The notes beneath the pieces are model-generated. The model searched no databases. It had not been told where the DNA came from and saw only the letters and a program-made list of their open reading frames with translations. The position numbers and the translations under genes are program-made. Below are positions 5,891-11,562 of a stretch of 11,910 nt of DNA, one piece after another. Numbering within the stretch: position 1 is the first letter of the stretch; each line of letters starts with the position of its first letter. This stretch comes from Archaeoglobi archaeon. GTDB taxonomy: Archaea > Halobacteriota > Archaeoglobi > Archaeoglobales > Archaeoglobaceae. The stretch is from the NCBI GenBank assembly GCA_004347865.1, contig QNUZ01000044.1, positions 1 through 11,910 of the forward strand, read 5' to 3'.

Positions 5891-6715
5891 TTACCACAGC
5901 CCACGTCTAATTTTAATCTTCTTCCCCGAAACTCTCACAATTCCAGCCTTTTCCAGAGATCTCACAATCGTTTCAAAAATCTCCTCACAATTTATTAATA
6001 TTTCTCCGTTCTCTCCATCGATTATACTGCTACTCAGCTCCCTCAGCTTCTCAATATCCTCCACTTTCTCGACATTAAGCAAAATGTTTGAGATTACAGC
6101 TAAAATACAACCCAGAACTCTGTCATCAACTTCCTCCCCCAACAAACTGAGAACGTCAACATAAAGCTCCCAGAGAGGGAAATAATCGACCACTACTAAG
6201 TTTCTGGCACCCTCAACCGGTTCCTCTAATATCACAGTTACCTCAGGATCATCTGGAAGGTTCCCTCTGACAAACTCACCCACCTCAATCCCATTTTTGT
6301 CCAGGAACAACTGCAGTTCATCCATAAGGATCCCAATCTTAATTGCATTTTCTGCGAATGAGACCAGATCCTCAGCGTCCAAATCTTCGGCCATCAGCTT
6401 TTTTGCGGATTCATAAACTTCAGGATCCTCAGATTTCATGAAACTTTCCAGAAATTCCTCATATCTTACCTCCCCTTTCTTCAGGATCTTCCTGAGGACA
6501 GTGATCCGCCTTTCCCACTTCTCTATCTCACCCCTCAACTTCTCTGAAGCAGAAATTTTCCTGAGCTCGCTCAATTTTCCAGAGATGAAGAACAGCTCGT
6601 CTTCTTCCCATTCGATCAACTCTCTTATCTCGATCCTCGCTCCAGATCTCCTAAGATCTGCCGCCATTTCGAGCAATTTTTCTTTATCTTCCGAAGTGGC
6701 TAACCTGAGCCACAC
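5891..6715 (-). CDS. Hypothetical helical protein co-transcribed with kptA
   Basis: I do not recognise this 274-residue protein. It is strongly acidic and predicted mostly helical, with heptad-like charged stretches in the first 110 residues, no signal peptide, no membrane helix and no zinc motif. The last 40 residues (EIFETIVRSLEKAGIVRVSG, then a basic KKIKIRRG end) look like a small winged-helix or RNA-binding-like tail, but that is only an impression. I chose the GTG at 6715 because it lies about 25 nt from a good TATA box (6736-6744), implying a leaderless mRNA. The longer TTG start at 6736 would fall inside that promoter. It precedes kptA by 1 nt, so the pair is an operon and a tRNA- or RNA-related role is worth considering. 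Confidence 0.75.
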   Translation of the reverse strand: MWLRLATSEDKEKLLEMAADLRRSGARIEIRELIEWEEDELFFISGKLSELRKISASEKLRGEIEKWERRITVLRKILKKGEVRYEEFLESFMKSEDPEVYESAKKLMAEDLDAEDLVSFAENAIKIGILMDELQLFLDKNGIEVGEFVRGNLPDDPEVTVILEEPVEGARNLVVVDYFPLWELYVDVLSLLGEEVDDRVLGCILAVISNILLNVEKVEDIEKLRELSSSIIDGENGEILINCEEIFETIVRSLEKAGIVRVSGKKIKIRRGLW

Positions 6716-6735
6716 AGCCCAACTCCGACAACACA

Positions 6736-6744
6736 ATTTTAAAT
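6736..6744. promoter_or_regulatory. Symmetric TATA box shared by the divergent kptA operon and dapL
   Basis: ATTTTAAAT is nearly palindromic. On the minus strand it is preceded by GCAAAAG, a good BRE, and gives a start near 6715, the GTG of the hypothetical gene. On the plus strand it would start transcription near 6766, leaving about 30 nt of leader that contains the strong ribosome-binding site before 6797. A second plus-strand candidate, TGATATAG at 6768-6775, would instead give a near-leaderless mRNA. Confidence 0.45.
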
Positions 6745-6796
6745 CTTTTGCTCTTGGAAGAAAAAATGATATAGCAGATTAAAGGAGGGGTAACCT

Positions 6797-7951
6797 ATGT
6801 TCGAGCTCTCAGAGAGAATGAAGAGGATCCCCCCATATCTGTTCGCGGAAATAGATGCAATGAAAAAGAAAAAGCTTGCAGAAGGTGTGAAAGTTATTGA
6901 CTTGGGAGTAGGAGACCCGGATTTGCCAACTCCGAAACACATCGTTTCTGCTATGCAGAAGGCAGTAGAAAGGGTGGATAGGCAGAAATATCCGAGCTAT
7001 GAGGGTATGCTTGAGTTCCGCGAAAGTGTTTCGGAGTTCTACATGAGGAGAAAGGGAATAAATTTGGATCCTCAGAAGGAAGTTATAGCCCTCATAGGCT
7101 CAAAGGAGGGCATAGCCCACCTTCCTCTGGCCTTCGTTAACGAGGGAGATTATGTTCTGGTTCCGGATCCTGGATATCCCGTATATTACGCATCAACGGT
7201 TATGGCAGGCGGTAGGGCTTTTTTCATGCCCCTTAATGCCGAGAACAGCTTCCTGCCGGATTTAGAGGCAATACCTGAGGATGTAAGAAAAAAAGCCAAG
7301 ATAATGTTTCTGAATTATCCCAACAATCCAACCTCGGCGATTGCGGAAAAGGACTTCATAAAGTCTGCAGTGGACTTCTGCATCGACAACAAGATCATTC
7401 TGGCGCACGACTACGCCTACGGTGAGATTGGATTGGACGGCTATCGCCCAAAAAGCTTTTTGGAAAATAAGAATGCATTTGAAGTAACAATAGAATTCAA
7501 TTCCCTATCGAAAACTTACAACATGACCGGCTGGCGTATCGGTTTTGCATGCGGTAACGAGGAAATAGTAAAGGGTCTTCTCAAGGTTAAGACTAATGTC
7601 GATAGTGGTGTCTTCGAAGCCGTTCAGGAAGCGGGAATCGCCGCTTTAAGGGGTAGCGACGAATTTATTGATGAGAACTGCAGAATATATGCAGAGAGAA
7701 GGGATATACTCGTCGACGGGCTGAAAAATCTGGGATTCGCAGTTGAGAAACCTAAGGCAACTTTTTATGTCTGGTGCAGAGTCGGAGGGAGCAGTATCGA
7801 GTTCGTAAAAAGAATTCTAGATGGTGCTGGGATAGTTGCAACCCCTGGAATAGGGTTTGGAAAAAACGGAGAAGGTTACGTTAGATTTGCGCTAACTAGA
7901 AGCAAAGAGGTTATTGCGGAGGCAATAAAAAGACTGGAAAGATTATTTTAA
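6797..7951 (+). CDS. dapL: Class I/II PLP aminotransferase, probable LL-diaminopimelate aminotransferase
   Basis: The 384-residue protein is a complete fold-type I aminotransferase. Visible motifs are GVGDPDLPTP (37-46), YPNNPTS (174-180, with the Asn contacting PLP), HDYAYGEI (204-211, Asp205), SLSKTYNMTGWRIG (236-249) with the Schiff-base Lys239 and Arg247, and YVRFALTR (361-368) with the carboxylate-binding Arg363. The N-terminal layout (RIPPYLFAEID) and length fit the DapL2-type enzymes of archaea, which convert tetrahydrodipicolinate to LL-diaminopimelate for lysine. Aspartate or other aminotransferase activity cannot be excluded from sequence alone. The start is fixed by GGAGGGG (6784-6790) 6 nt before the ATG, the best ribosome-binding site in the window. 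It is a single-gene unit divergent from the kptA operon. Downstream lies a broken mobile element. Confidence 0.85.
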   Translation: MFELSERMKRIPPYLFAEIDAMKKKKLAEGVKVIDLGVGDPDLPTPKHIVSAMQKAVERVDRQKYPSYEGMLEFRESVSEFYMRRKGINLDPQKEVIALIGSKEGIAHLPLAFVNEGDYVLVPDPGYPVYYASTVMAGGRAFFMPLNAENSFLPDLEAIPEDVRKKAKIMFLNYPNNPTSAIAEKDFIKSAVDFCIDNKIILAHDYAYGEIGLDGYRPKSFLENKNAFEVTIEFNSLSKTYNMTGWRIGFACGNEEIVKGLLKVKTNVDSGVFEAVQEAGIAALRGSDEFIDENCRIYAERRDILVDGLKNLGFAVEKPKATFYVWCRVGGSSIEFVKRILDGAGIVATPGIGFGKNGEGYVRFALTRSKEVIAEAIKRLERLF

Positions 7952-7977
7952 AATGAATTATAACTACAATTAATCTT

Positions 7978-8027
7978 GTGAGCTGCTTCACGACTAAATT
8001 CGGGAGCTTCCGGCGCTAAGGAAGGCT
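7978..8027 (-). mobile_element. IS200/IS605-type right-end-like sequence after the tnpB fragment
   Basis: Directly after the tnpB stop, the minus strand carries a small stem (CTTCC, 8024-8020, with GGAAG, 8011-8007, 8-nt loop) and then an AGTCGTGAAG (7995-7986) and CTCAC (7982-7978) terminus. A subterminal hairpin plus a TCAC-type end just past tnpB is the layout of right ends in this family. The same segment is normally the scaffold of the guide RNA (omega/reRNA) that TnpB uses, with the guide taken from flanking DNA. Whether it is still transcribed is unknown. Confidence 0.4.
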
Positions 8028-8384
8028 TTACGCCATTCCCCTCATCTGCCGGTTCAAAAGCCAAGCTCCTCCTCCCGCAGAGCTCATTACCCTGCGGGCT
8101 ATGTTTATGCATGCGTTTAAATCCCTGTTGTAAACGAGCCCGCATTTCGGGCATCTGAATTCCCTTCCGTTGAGTTTGGCAACATGCCCGCATCTGTGGC
8201 AAGTCTTTGAAGTGTTCCTGACCTCTATTCCCTCAAGCAAAGCCTTGTATTCAACAATTTCCTGCAGCTTTCTGAAGGGGAGCGAGTGAAATCTTTTGTT
8301 GAGCTCTTTGGACCTGTCAAAGTTATCCCTTATTCCGGTGAGATCTTCCTTCACGATTACAGGCTTCCATTTCTCGAGACGTTT
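8028..8384 (-). pseudogene. tnpB: tnpB C-terminal fragment
   Basis: About 119 codons remain, in frame from an upstream TAG (8385-8387) to the TAA at 8028. The fragment opens with KRLEKWKPVIVKEDLTGIRD, the conserved RuvC-II region with its catalytic Glu, then has the zinc finger TCHRCGH...FRCPKCG and the RuvC-III segment NRDLNACINIARR with its catalytic Asp. The first RuvC Asp and the recognition domains, roughly two thirds of a normal TnpB of about 370-420 residues, are missing. No methionine start with a ribosome-binding site remains; the only nearby start-like codon is a GTG at 8354. It is therefore a decayed gene, and nuclease activity is not expected. The matching right end follows. The N-terminal tnpB at 1-149 is too far away and on the wrong side to be its missing half. 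Confidence 0.88.
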
Positions 8385-8408
8385 CTATGCGACTGAAATC
8401 CCTTTAAA

Positions 8409-8663
8409 GTGGAGAAGGAGAAAGAGAAAGCATTAAGGCTTCTCATGAAAAACCTAGAGAATTTCGAGGAATTGGCCGATAAGCTCAGAAATCCGCTCGC
8501 AGTTATCAAGGGTTATTTGAAGATCCGGGAAGAGGTTCCGGAATCCGAATTCATAAGGAACATAAGCAAGCATGCGGCAAAAATCGAGAAAATACTGGAT
8601 GAGCTCAGGATCAAAGAACTACAAACATATGAAATGAAGAAAGTCCTCGAAACTACAAAATGA
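8409..8663 (+). CDS. Histidine-kinase dimerisation-domain-like small protein or kinase remnant
   Basis: The 84-residue ORF (KALRLLMKNLENFEELADK, then LRNPLAVIKGYLKIREE, then KHAAKIEKILDELR) matches the linker and two-helix DHp segment of archaeal PAS-type sensor kinases. In the H-box-like ADKLRNPL an Asp occupies the place of the phosphoacceptor His. There is no ATP-binding domain and no sensor domain. Starts are uncertain: GTG 8409 keeps all the kinase-like sequence, while ATG 8445 would better fit the TTTAAA at 8403-8408 used as a TATA box. It abuts the broken tnpB back to back and ends in an inverted repeat. It is either a fragment of a kinase destroyed by the mobile element or a small dimerisation partner. 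I favour a remnant. Confidence 0.55.
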   Translation: MEKEKEKALRLLMKNLENFEELADKLRNPLAVIKGYLKIREEVPESEFIRNISKHAAKIEKILDELRIKELQTYEMKKVLETTK

Positions 8664-8721
8664 CTCTCTTTGCCCTACAGGGCGAAGCTTTCAGTCATGA
8701 AATTCACATAAACAGAGAGTC
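8662..8721. repeat. Inverted repeat with internal hairpin between convergent genes
   Basis: GACTCTCT (8662-8669) and AGAGAGTC (8714-8721) are perfect 8-bp inverted arms overlapping the 3' ends of the two convergent ORFs. Between them lies the hairpin GCCCT (8672-8676) / AGGGC (8679-8683). The plus strand then reads GAAGCT, AGTCATGAA and TTCAC (8684-8707), words similar to the right-end-like sequence at 7978-8010 on the other strand. It could be a bidirectional terminator or a second solitary IS200/IS605 end. Confidence 0.45.
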
Positions 8722-9483
8722 TAAGGACTCCAGGACGTAGTCCGGAAAAGTGCTGGCCTTTTCCAGACTCTCCTTTTTGTCAACTCCCGTCAGCACTAGA
8801 AGGGTGCTGGCACCGATTCCTTTTCCCGCAACAACGTCAACTTCAATCTGATCTCCGACAACAACGACGTCTTCAGCTCCCAAACCGAGCCTTTCGAGGG
8901 CCTCTAGCATAATCACTTTTGAGGGTTTTCCGATAACAACATCAGGCATTCTGCCGGTCATCCAGTAGAGTGCACCTATTATAAGCCCCGTTCCGGGAGT
9001 GGGGCCGTCGTCAGAAGGGAAGATCCTGTCAGGATTTGTTGCTATGTACCTAACTCCTTTCAAGCAGCAACGCAATGCCTTTGTCATCAAATTGTAGTCC
9101 AAATTTCTGTTCGAGCCCACAACGAGGTATTCCGCATCTTGGTAATCTACGAGAGTGAGTCCTGCATTCACCAGCTCCTCCTGAAGTCCAGCTTCGCCAG
9201 TGGTGAAAACCTTTGCCTTCCTTTTTTCTTTAGCAATGAAACTCGCCGTCGCGTGGGTTGCTGAAATTATGTCTTTTTCACTAACAGGAATGCCAAAGGA
9301 CTTCAGTCTTTCCAGCAATATTCTTCTGCTTCTTGTAGAATTGTTAGAAACAAAAACGATTTTTTTTCCAGCATCGAGTAGCTTCAGAACTCCCCTAACC
9401 CCCTCCTCTATCGGTTCAGTGCTCCTTCCTACCACTCCGTCAATGTCTATAATGAAACCCTTTTTCTTCAGCAAAGGATGCAT
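8704..9483 (-). CDS. HAD-superfamily IIA phosphatase (NagD/AraL-like)
   Basis: The 259-residue protein has all four HAD motifs: DIDGVV (Asp13 nucleophile, Asp15 general acid), VSNNST (45-50), GKPS with Lys186, and GDQIEVDV (210-217, Asp211 and Asp216). Between motifs II and III it carries the C2-type cap of subfamily IIA, with VVGSNRNLDYNLM and ATNPDRIFPSDDGPTPGTG as family hallmarks. NagD-like members dephosphorylate small phosphosugars, nucleotides or damaged metabolites such as phosphoglycolate; the cap does not tell which. The ATG at 9483 overlaps the tbp stop (TGATG), so it is the second gene of the tbp operon and translationally coupled. A GTG one codon earlier is an alternative. Length is normal and nothing is missing. 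Confidence 0.92.
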   Translation of the reverse strand: MHPLLKKKGFIIDIDGVVGRSTEPIEEGVRGVLKLLDAGKKIVFVSNNSTRSRRILLERLKSFGIPVSEKDIISATHATASFIAKEKRKAKVFTTGEAGLQEELVNAGLTLVDYQDAEYLVVGSNRNLDYNLMTKALRCCLKGVRYIATNPDRIFPSDDGPTPGTGLIIGALYWMTGRMPDVVIGKPSKVIMLEALERLGLGAEDVVVVGDQIEVDVVAGKGIGASTLLVLTGVDKKESLEKASTFPDYVLESLDSLFM

Positions 9484-10031
9484 CACATCAGGCCGAGCAT
9501 TTTCAGCTCTTTTGAAATCTTTTCAACGGCCTTTTGTGCGTCTTCGGGACTCTTTCCGCCTGTTACGACCATCTTTCCAGAACCAAAAATGAGTACTACG
9601 ACTCTTGGATCAGTAAGGCGATAAACGAGTCCTGGAAACTGTTCAGGCTCATACTCCACGTTCTCTAGACCCAGACCGACGGCTATCGCATTCAGATTTA
9701 GATCTGTTCCAAGATCGGCTGAGGCGACGATGTTCTGCACTTTCACGTCCGGTTCGTCAATGACGGAGATTCCAATCCCTTTAAGCATTTTAACGATCTG
9801 TTTTACCGCTCTCCTAGCGTCCTCAACAGATTTCGAACCAGTACATACGATTTTTCCGCTTCTAAAAACCAGAGCTGCTGCTTTTGGTTCACTTGTTCTC
9901 AAAACAAGTCCGGGAAATTGTTTCGGTTTATATTCGGAGTCCTTAATTTCTTTTGAGATTTTCACAAGGTCTATGTTCTCCCCGATCTGCGTTGAAGCCA
10001 CAACATTTTCGATCTTTATTGTGTATCCCAT
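9483..10031 (-). CDS. tbp: TATA-box-binding protein
   Basis: The 182-residue protein is an archaeal TBP, the general transcription factor that binds TATA boxes with TFB. It is a tandem duplication: repeat 1 begins IKIENVVAST (residues 5-14) and repeat 2 VKVQNIVASA (96-105). Each contains QFPGLV (38-43, 131-136) and a F-x-SGK strand (FRSGK 56-60, FGSGK 149-153), giving the four DNA-kinking phenylalanines Phe39, Phe56, Phe132 and Phe149. I chose the ATG at 10031 because homologues begin here and a strong TATA lies about 30 nt upstream; the in-frame extension back to 10103 runs through that promoter. There is no acidic C-terminal tail of the kind seen in some archaeal TBPs. It is followed with overlap by the HAD phosphatase gene. 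This is the best single marker that the window is archaeal. Confidence 0.97.
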   Translation of the reverse strand: MGYTIKIENVVASTQIGENIDLVKISKEIKDSEYKPKQFPGLVLRTSEPKAAALVFRSGKIVCTGSKSVEDARRAVKQIVKMLKGIGISVIDEPDVKVQNIVASADLGTDLNLNAIAVGLGLENVEYEPEQFPGLVYRLTDPRVVVLIFGSGKMVVTGGKSPEDAQKAVEKISKELKMLGLM

Positions 10032-10061
10032 AACAAACCCCGAAGCTGGTAGTTTAAAAAC

Positions 10062-10069
10062 TATATAAA
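10062..10069 (-). promoter_or_regulatory. TATA box of the tbp operon
   Basis: The minus strand reads CATTTATATAG across this site, a near-consensus archaeal TATA. A start about 25 nt downstream falls near 10039 and leaves a leader of about 8 nt. A second AT-rich TTTAAA lies closer to the gene at 10053-10058 but is too close for this start. Confidence 0.6.
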
Positions 10070-10212
10070 TGCTTCTGCTGAAAAAATATTCATATTTAAT
10101 CATTTTCCTAGATTTCTAAAGCTTGCTTTCAAGGTCTGCGGACATTCTGACTCAAGAGTCCATTCTGGAAGTTTTAAGAAAGGTGCAAAAATGCCGATAG
10201 AAAGCTGGGGAA

Positions 10213-10761
10213 TCAGATAGAATCAGCATTATCCTTTCTCTCCGGCAGAATTATTTCCCCATCTTCTCCACTCAAAACAAACCCTCTTCCAGAAAGGAAT
10301 TCCCTCACCGTTAAGGCCGAAATAACCGCATCTAGTTCGTCGTGTGTCAGGTTGGGCACCTTCAAGATTTTTCCAACCTCCCTCGTTATTTCAAGAAGTC
10401 CTCTCTTTGTTCTCTTCTTCGAATTTGAAGCTATCCCCATCAATACCCTTGTCGCATAAGGGTACACCTCATATACCTTTATACCATTCCTCCTAAGTTC
10501 CTCGGCGATTTCCATTCCTCTGAGTGCTATGGACCTGAAAAAAGGTGCTCCCGAAGGAAAAAGTTTAATTCCGAGCTTTAAAAGCTTTCTTTCACATTCT
10601 CTGAGCATGCCGGTTTTTGGAAAAGATAAGGGGGCGTCAATTCCCGCTGCAATAACTCCTCTTAATTTTTCCATTCTGTAGTCGCCAACGTAGAGCAGCT
10701 CATCCTCTATCACTGCAAGCTTGCAGAAATTCAGTCCAACATCGATACCAGCTACTCTCAC
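10213..10761 (-). CDS. DUF429 predicted nuclease, RNase H fold
   Basis: This 182-residue protein matches the DUF429/COG2410 family of predicted RNase-H-fold nucleases. Acidic residues expected in the active site are at Asp7 (AGIDVG), Asp42 (GIDAPLSFP), Glu98 (YEVYP) and Asp141/Asp144 in the HDELDAVISALT helix, and the CERKLLKLGI segment (56-65) is the usual conserved R/C region. The length is typical. No member that I know of has a settled substrate, so nuclease activity is a fold-based prediction. The start is a GTG at 10761 with AGGA 4-5 nt upstream and a weak CTAAAAAT TATA-like box near 10785. It is a single gene. The 110-bp gap to tbp holds only a 25-codon doubtful frame. Divergent from it is a response-regulator stub. 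Confidence 0.85.
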   Translation of the reverse strand: MRVAGIDVGLNFCKLAVIEDELLYVGDYRMEKLRGVIAAGIDAPLSFPKTGMLRECERKLLKLGIKLFPSGAPFFRSIALRGMEIAEELRRNGIKVYEVYPYATRVLMGIASNSKKRTKRGLLEITREVGKILKVPNLTHDELDAVISALTVREFLSGRGFVLSGEDGEIILPERKDNADSI

Positions 10762-10807
10762 ATTCCTGAAGAAGTACTCTCGGATTTTTAGCCTTTGAGC
10801 GAAAGGG

Positions 10808-10815
10808 GATATATG
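10808..10815 (+). promoter_or_regulatory. TATA box left over from a truncated response-regulator gene
   Basis: GATATATG follows a GCGAAAGG purine-rich BRE-like stretch and is centred about 25 nt before the GTG at 10836, the exact spacing for a leaderless start. It now precedes only an 18-codon frame. Confidence 0.5.
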
Positions 10816-10835
10816 TGCTAAAAATATACCAAATT

Positions 10836-10892
10836 GTGAGTCAGAGGGTGCTCATAGCCGATGACGACTATAACGAAAAATATTTATATTGA
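10836..10892 (+). pseudogene. N-terminal stub of a CheY-like response regulator
   Basis: The frame from GTG 10836 to TGA 10890-10892 reads MSQRVLIADDDYNEKYLY. The first 13 residues are the first beta strand and acidic pocket (RVLIADDD) that open almost every receiver domain. A TATA box sits at the right distance for a leaderless GTG start. After YN the sequence turns into the BRE and TATA box (10881-10890) of the next gene and the frame stops. So an intact promoter and translation start have lost the rest of a gene of about 120 codons or more. The match is short, but position, start codon and promoter agree. The likely junction lies near 10875. Confidence 0.6.
10881..10890 (+). promoter_or_regulatory. 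TATA box of the secreted papain-like protein gene
   Basis: TATTTATATT is preceded by a CGAAAAA BRE-like element and is centred about 26 nt before the ATG at 10912. This predicts a leaderless mRNA and is the main argument for that start over the ATG at 10861, which lies upstream of the promoter. Confidence 0.6.
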
Positions 10893-10911
10893 TTTCTCCA
10901 GAGCACAATGT

Positions 10912-11493
10912 ATGTTGCGGAGGAGTTTGGCCATCCTGCTGGTTCTGGCTGCAGTCTATCCTGCCTGCGCACTCGTACCAGAAGAGTGGAGTGGAGACGG
11001 AAACAACCTAGATCTAAGCATTTTAAGGCCCGGAGACATAATTCTCTGCAGAGGCTGTGCCGGCTGGCTTGAAGAGACGTTCGGAAACATTGTCGGCTAC
11101 TGGCACCATGCTGCAATGTACATCGGCAATGGGCAGATGATCGAAGCCTGGAAGGACGGAGTTAGGATAGTGCCAGTGGACATGGTTAAGAAGGCCAGCG
11201 AGGTTGGAGTTTACAGGGTGAAGACCACCGACACTGTGAGAATCAATGCTATCAACTGGGCAAAGACCAAGGTCGGCCTGCCATACGATTACAAGTGGCT
11301 TACATACATTGGAGGCAAGGAAGTCGAAGGAAACAGCTATTACTGCAGCGAGCTGGTTTGGGCCGCATATCTCAAGGCCGGAGGCCCAGACATTGACCAG
11401 AATCCGGGCTTCAGTCTGAGATACGGCTACAACGTTGCTCCTCAGGAACTCGCTGACGACGGAGATACCTATCTCATAGCCCAAGCAACTTGA
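10912..11493 (+). CDS. Secreted permuted papain-like (YiiX/NlpC-P60-related) protein
   Basis: The 193-residue product starts with a signal peptide (MLRRSLAILLVLAAVYPACA, cleavage probably after Ala20), so it acts outside the membrane. The mature part has RPGDIILCR (39-47), WHHAAMYIGNG (64-74) and YYCSELVWAAYLKAGG (143-158). A His (65 or 66) preceding the catalytic-type Cys145 in sequence is the order of circularly permuted papain-like enzymes such as YiiX, which hydrolyse amide or ester bonds in peptidoglycan, peptides or lipids. The archaeal substrate is unknown because peptidoglycan is absent; a pseudomurein, protein or lipid target is open. Two further cysteines, 46 and 49, could form a disulfide. 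Codons end in G or C more often than in neighbouring genes, which may signal recent acquisition. A U-rich run follows the stop. Confidence 0.8.
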   Translation: MLRRSLAILLVLAAVYPACALVPEEWSGDGNNLDLSILRPGDIILCRGCAGWLEETFGNIVGYWHHAAMYIGNGQMIEAWKDGVRIVPVDMVKKASEVGVYRVKTTDTVRINAINWAKTKVGLPYDYKWLTYIGGKEVEGNSYYCSELVWAAYLKAGGPDIDQNPGFSLRYGYNVAPQELADDGDTYLIAQAT

Positions 11494-11509
11494 TTGCTTT
11501 TTATTTTTT
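11494..11509 (+). terminator. U-rich terminator after the papain-like gene
   Basis: TTGCTTTTTATTTTTT begins right after the TGA at 11491-11493. Archaeal RNA polymerase stops at such U-runs without needing a hairpin. It separates this gene from the tRNA promoter 25 bp further on. Confidence 0.55.
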
Positions 11510-11532
11510 AAACTTAAAGGCTTCTCGAAAAA

Positions 11533-11540
11533 GTTATATT
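11533..11540 (+). promoter_or_regulatory. TATA box of tRNA-Trp
   Basis: GTTATATT, preceded by CGAAAAA as BRE, is centred about 26 nt before the first base of the tRNA at 11563. The spacing is as expected for an archaeal tRNA gene whose transcript begins at or near the mature 5' end. Confidence 0.6.
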
Positions 11541-11562
11541 TCTGCCGCTTTTAAAAATAGCA

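Noticed and set aside
6716..6736. TTG at 6736 as the start of the hypothetical gene before kptA.
   Set aside because: It overlaps the promoter TATA box; the GTG at 6715 has leaderless spacing.
8381..8409. GTTTCTATGCGACTGAAATC, which has a loose look of an archaeal CRISPR repeat.
   Set aside because: It occurs once, with no second copy or spacer-like periodicity nearby, and part of it codes for the tnpB fragment.
10861..10911. Upstream ATG at 10861 as the start of the papain-like gene (17 extra residues).
   Set aside because: It would lie upstream of the gene's TATA box (10881-10890), would bury the signal peptide behind a charged extension, and the bases are better explained as response-regulator codons.
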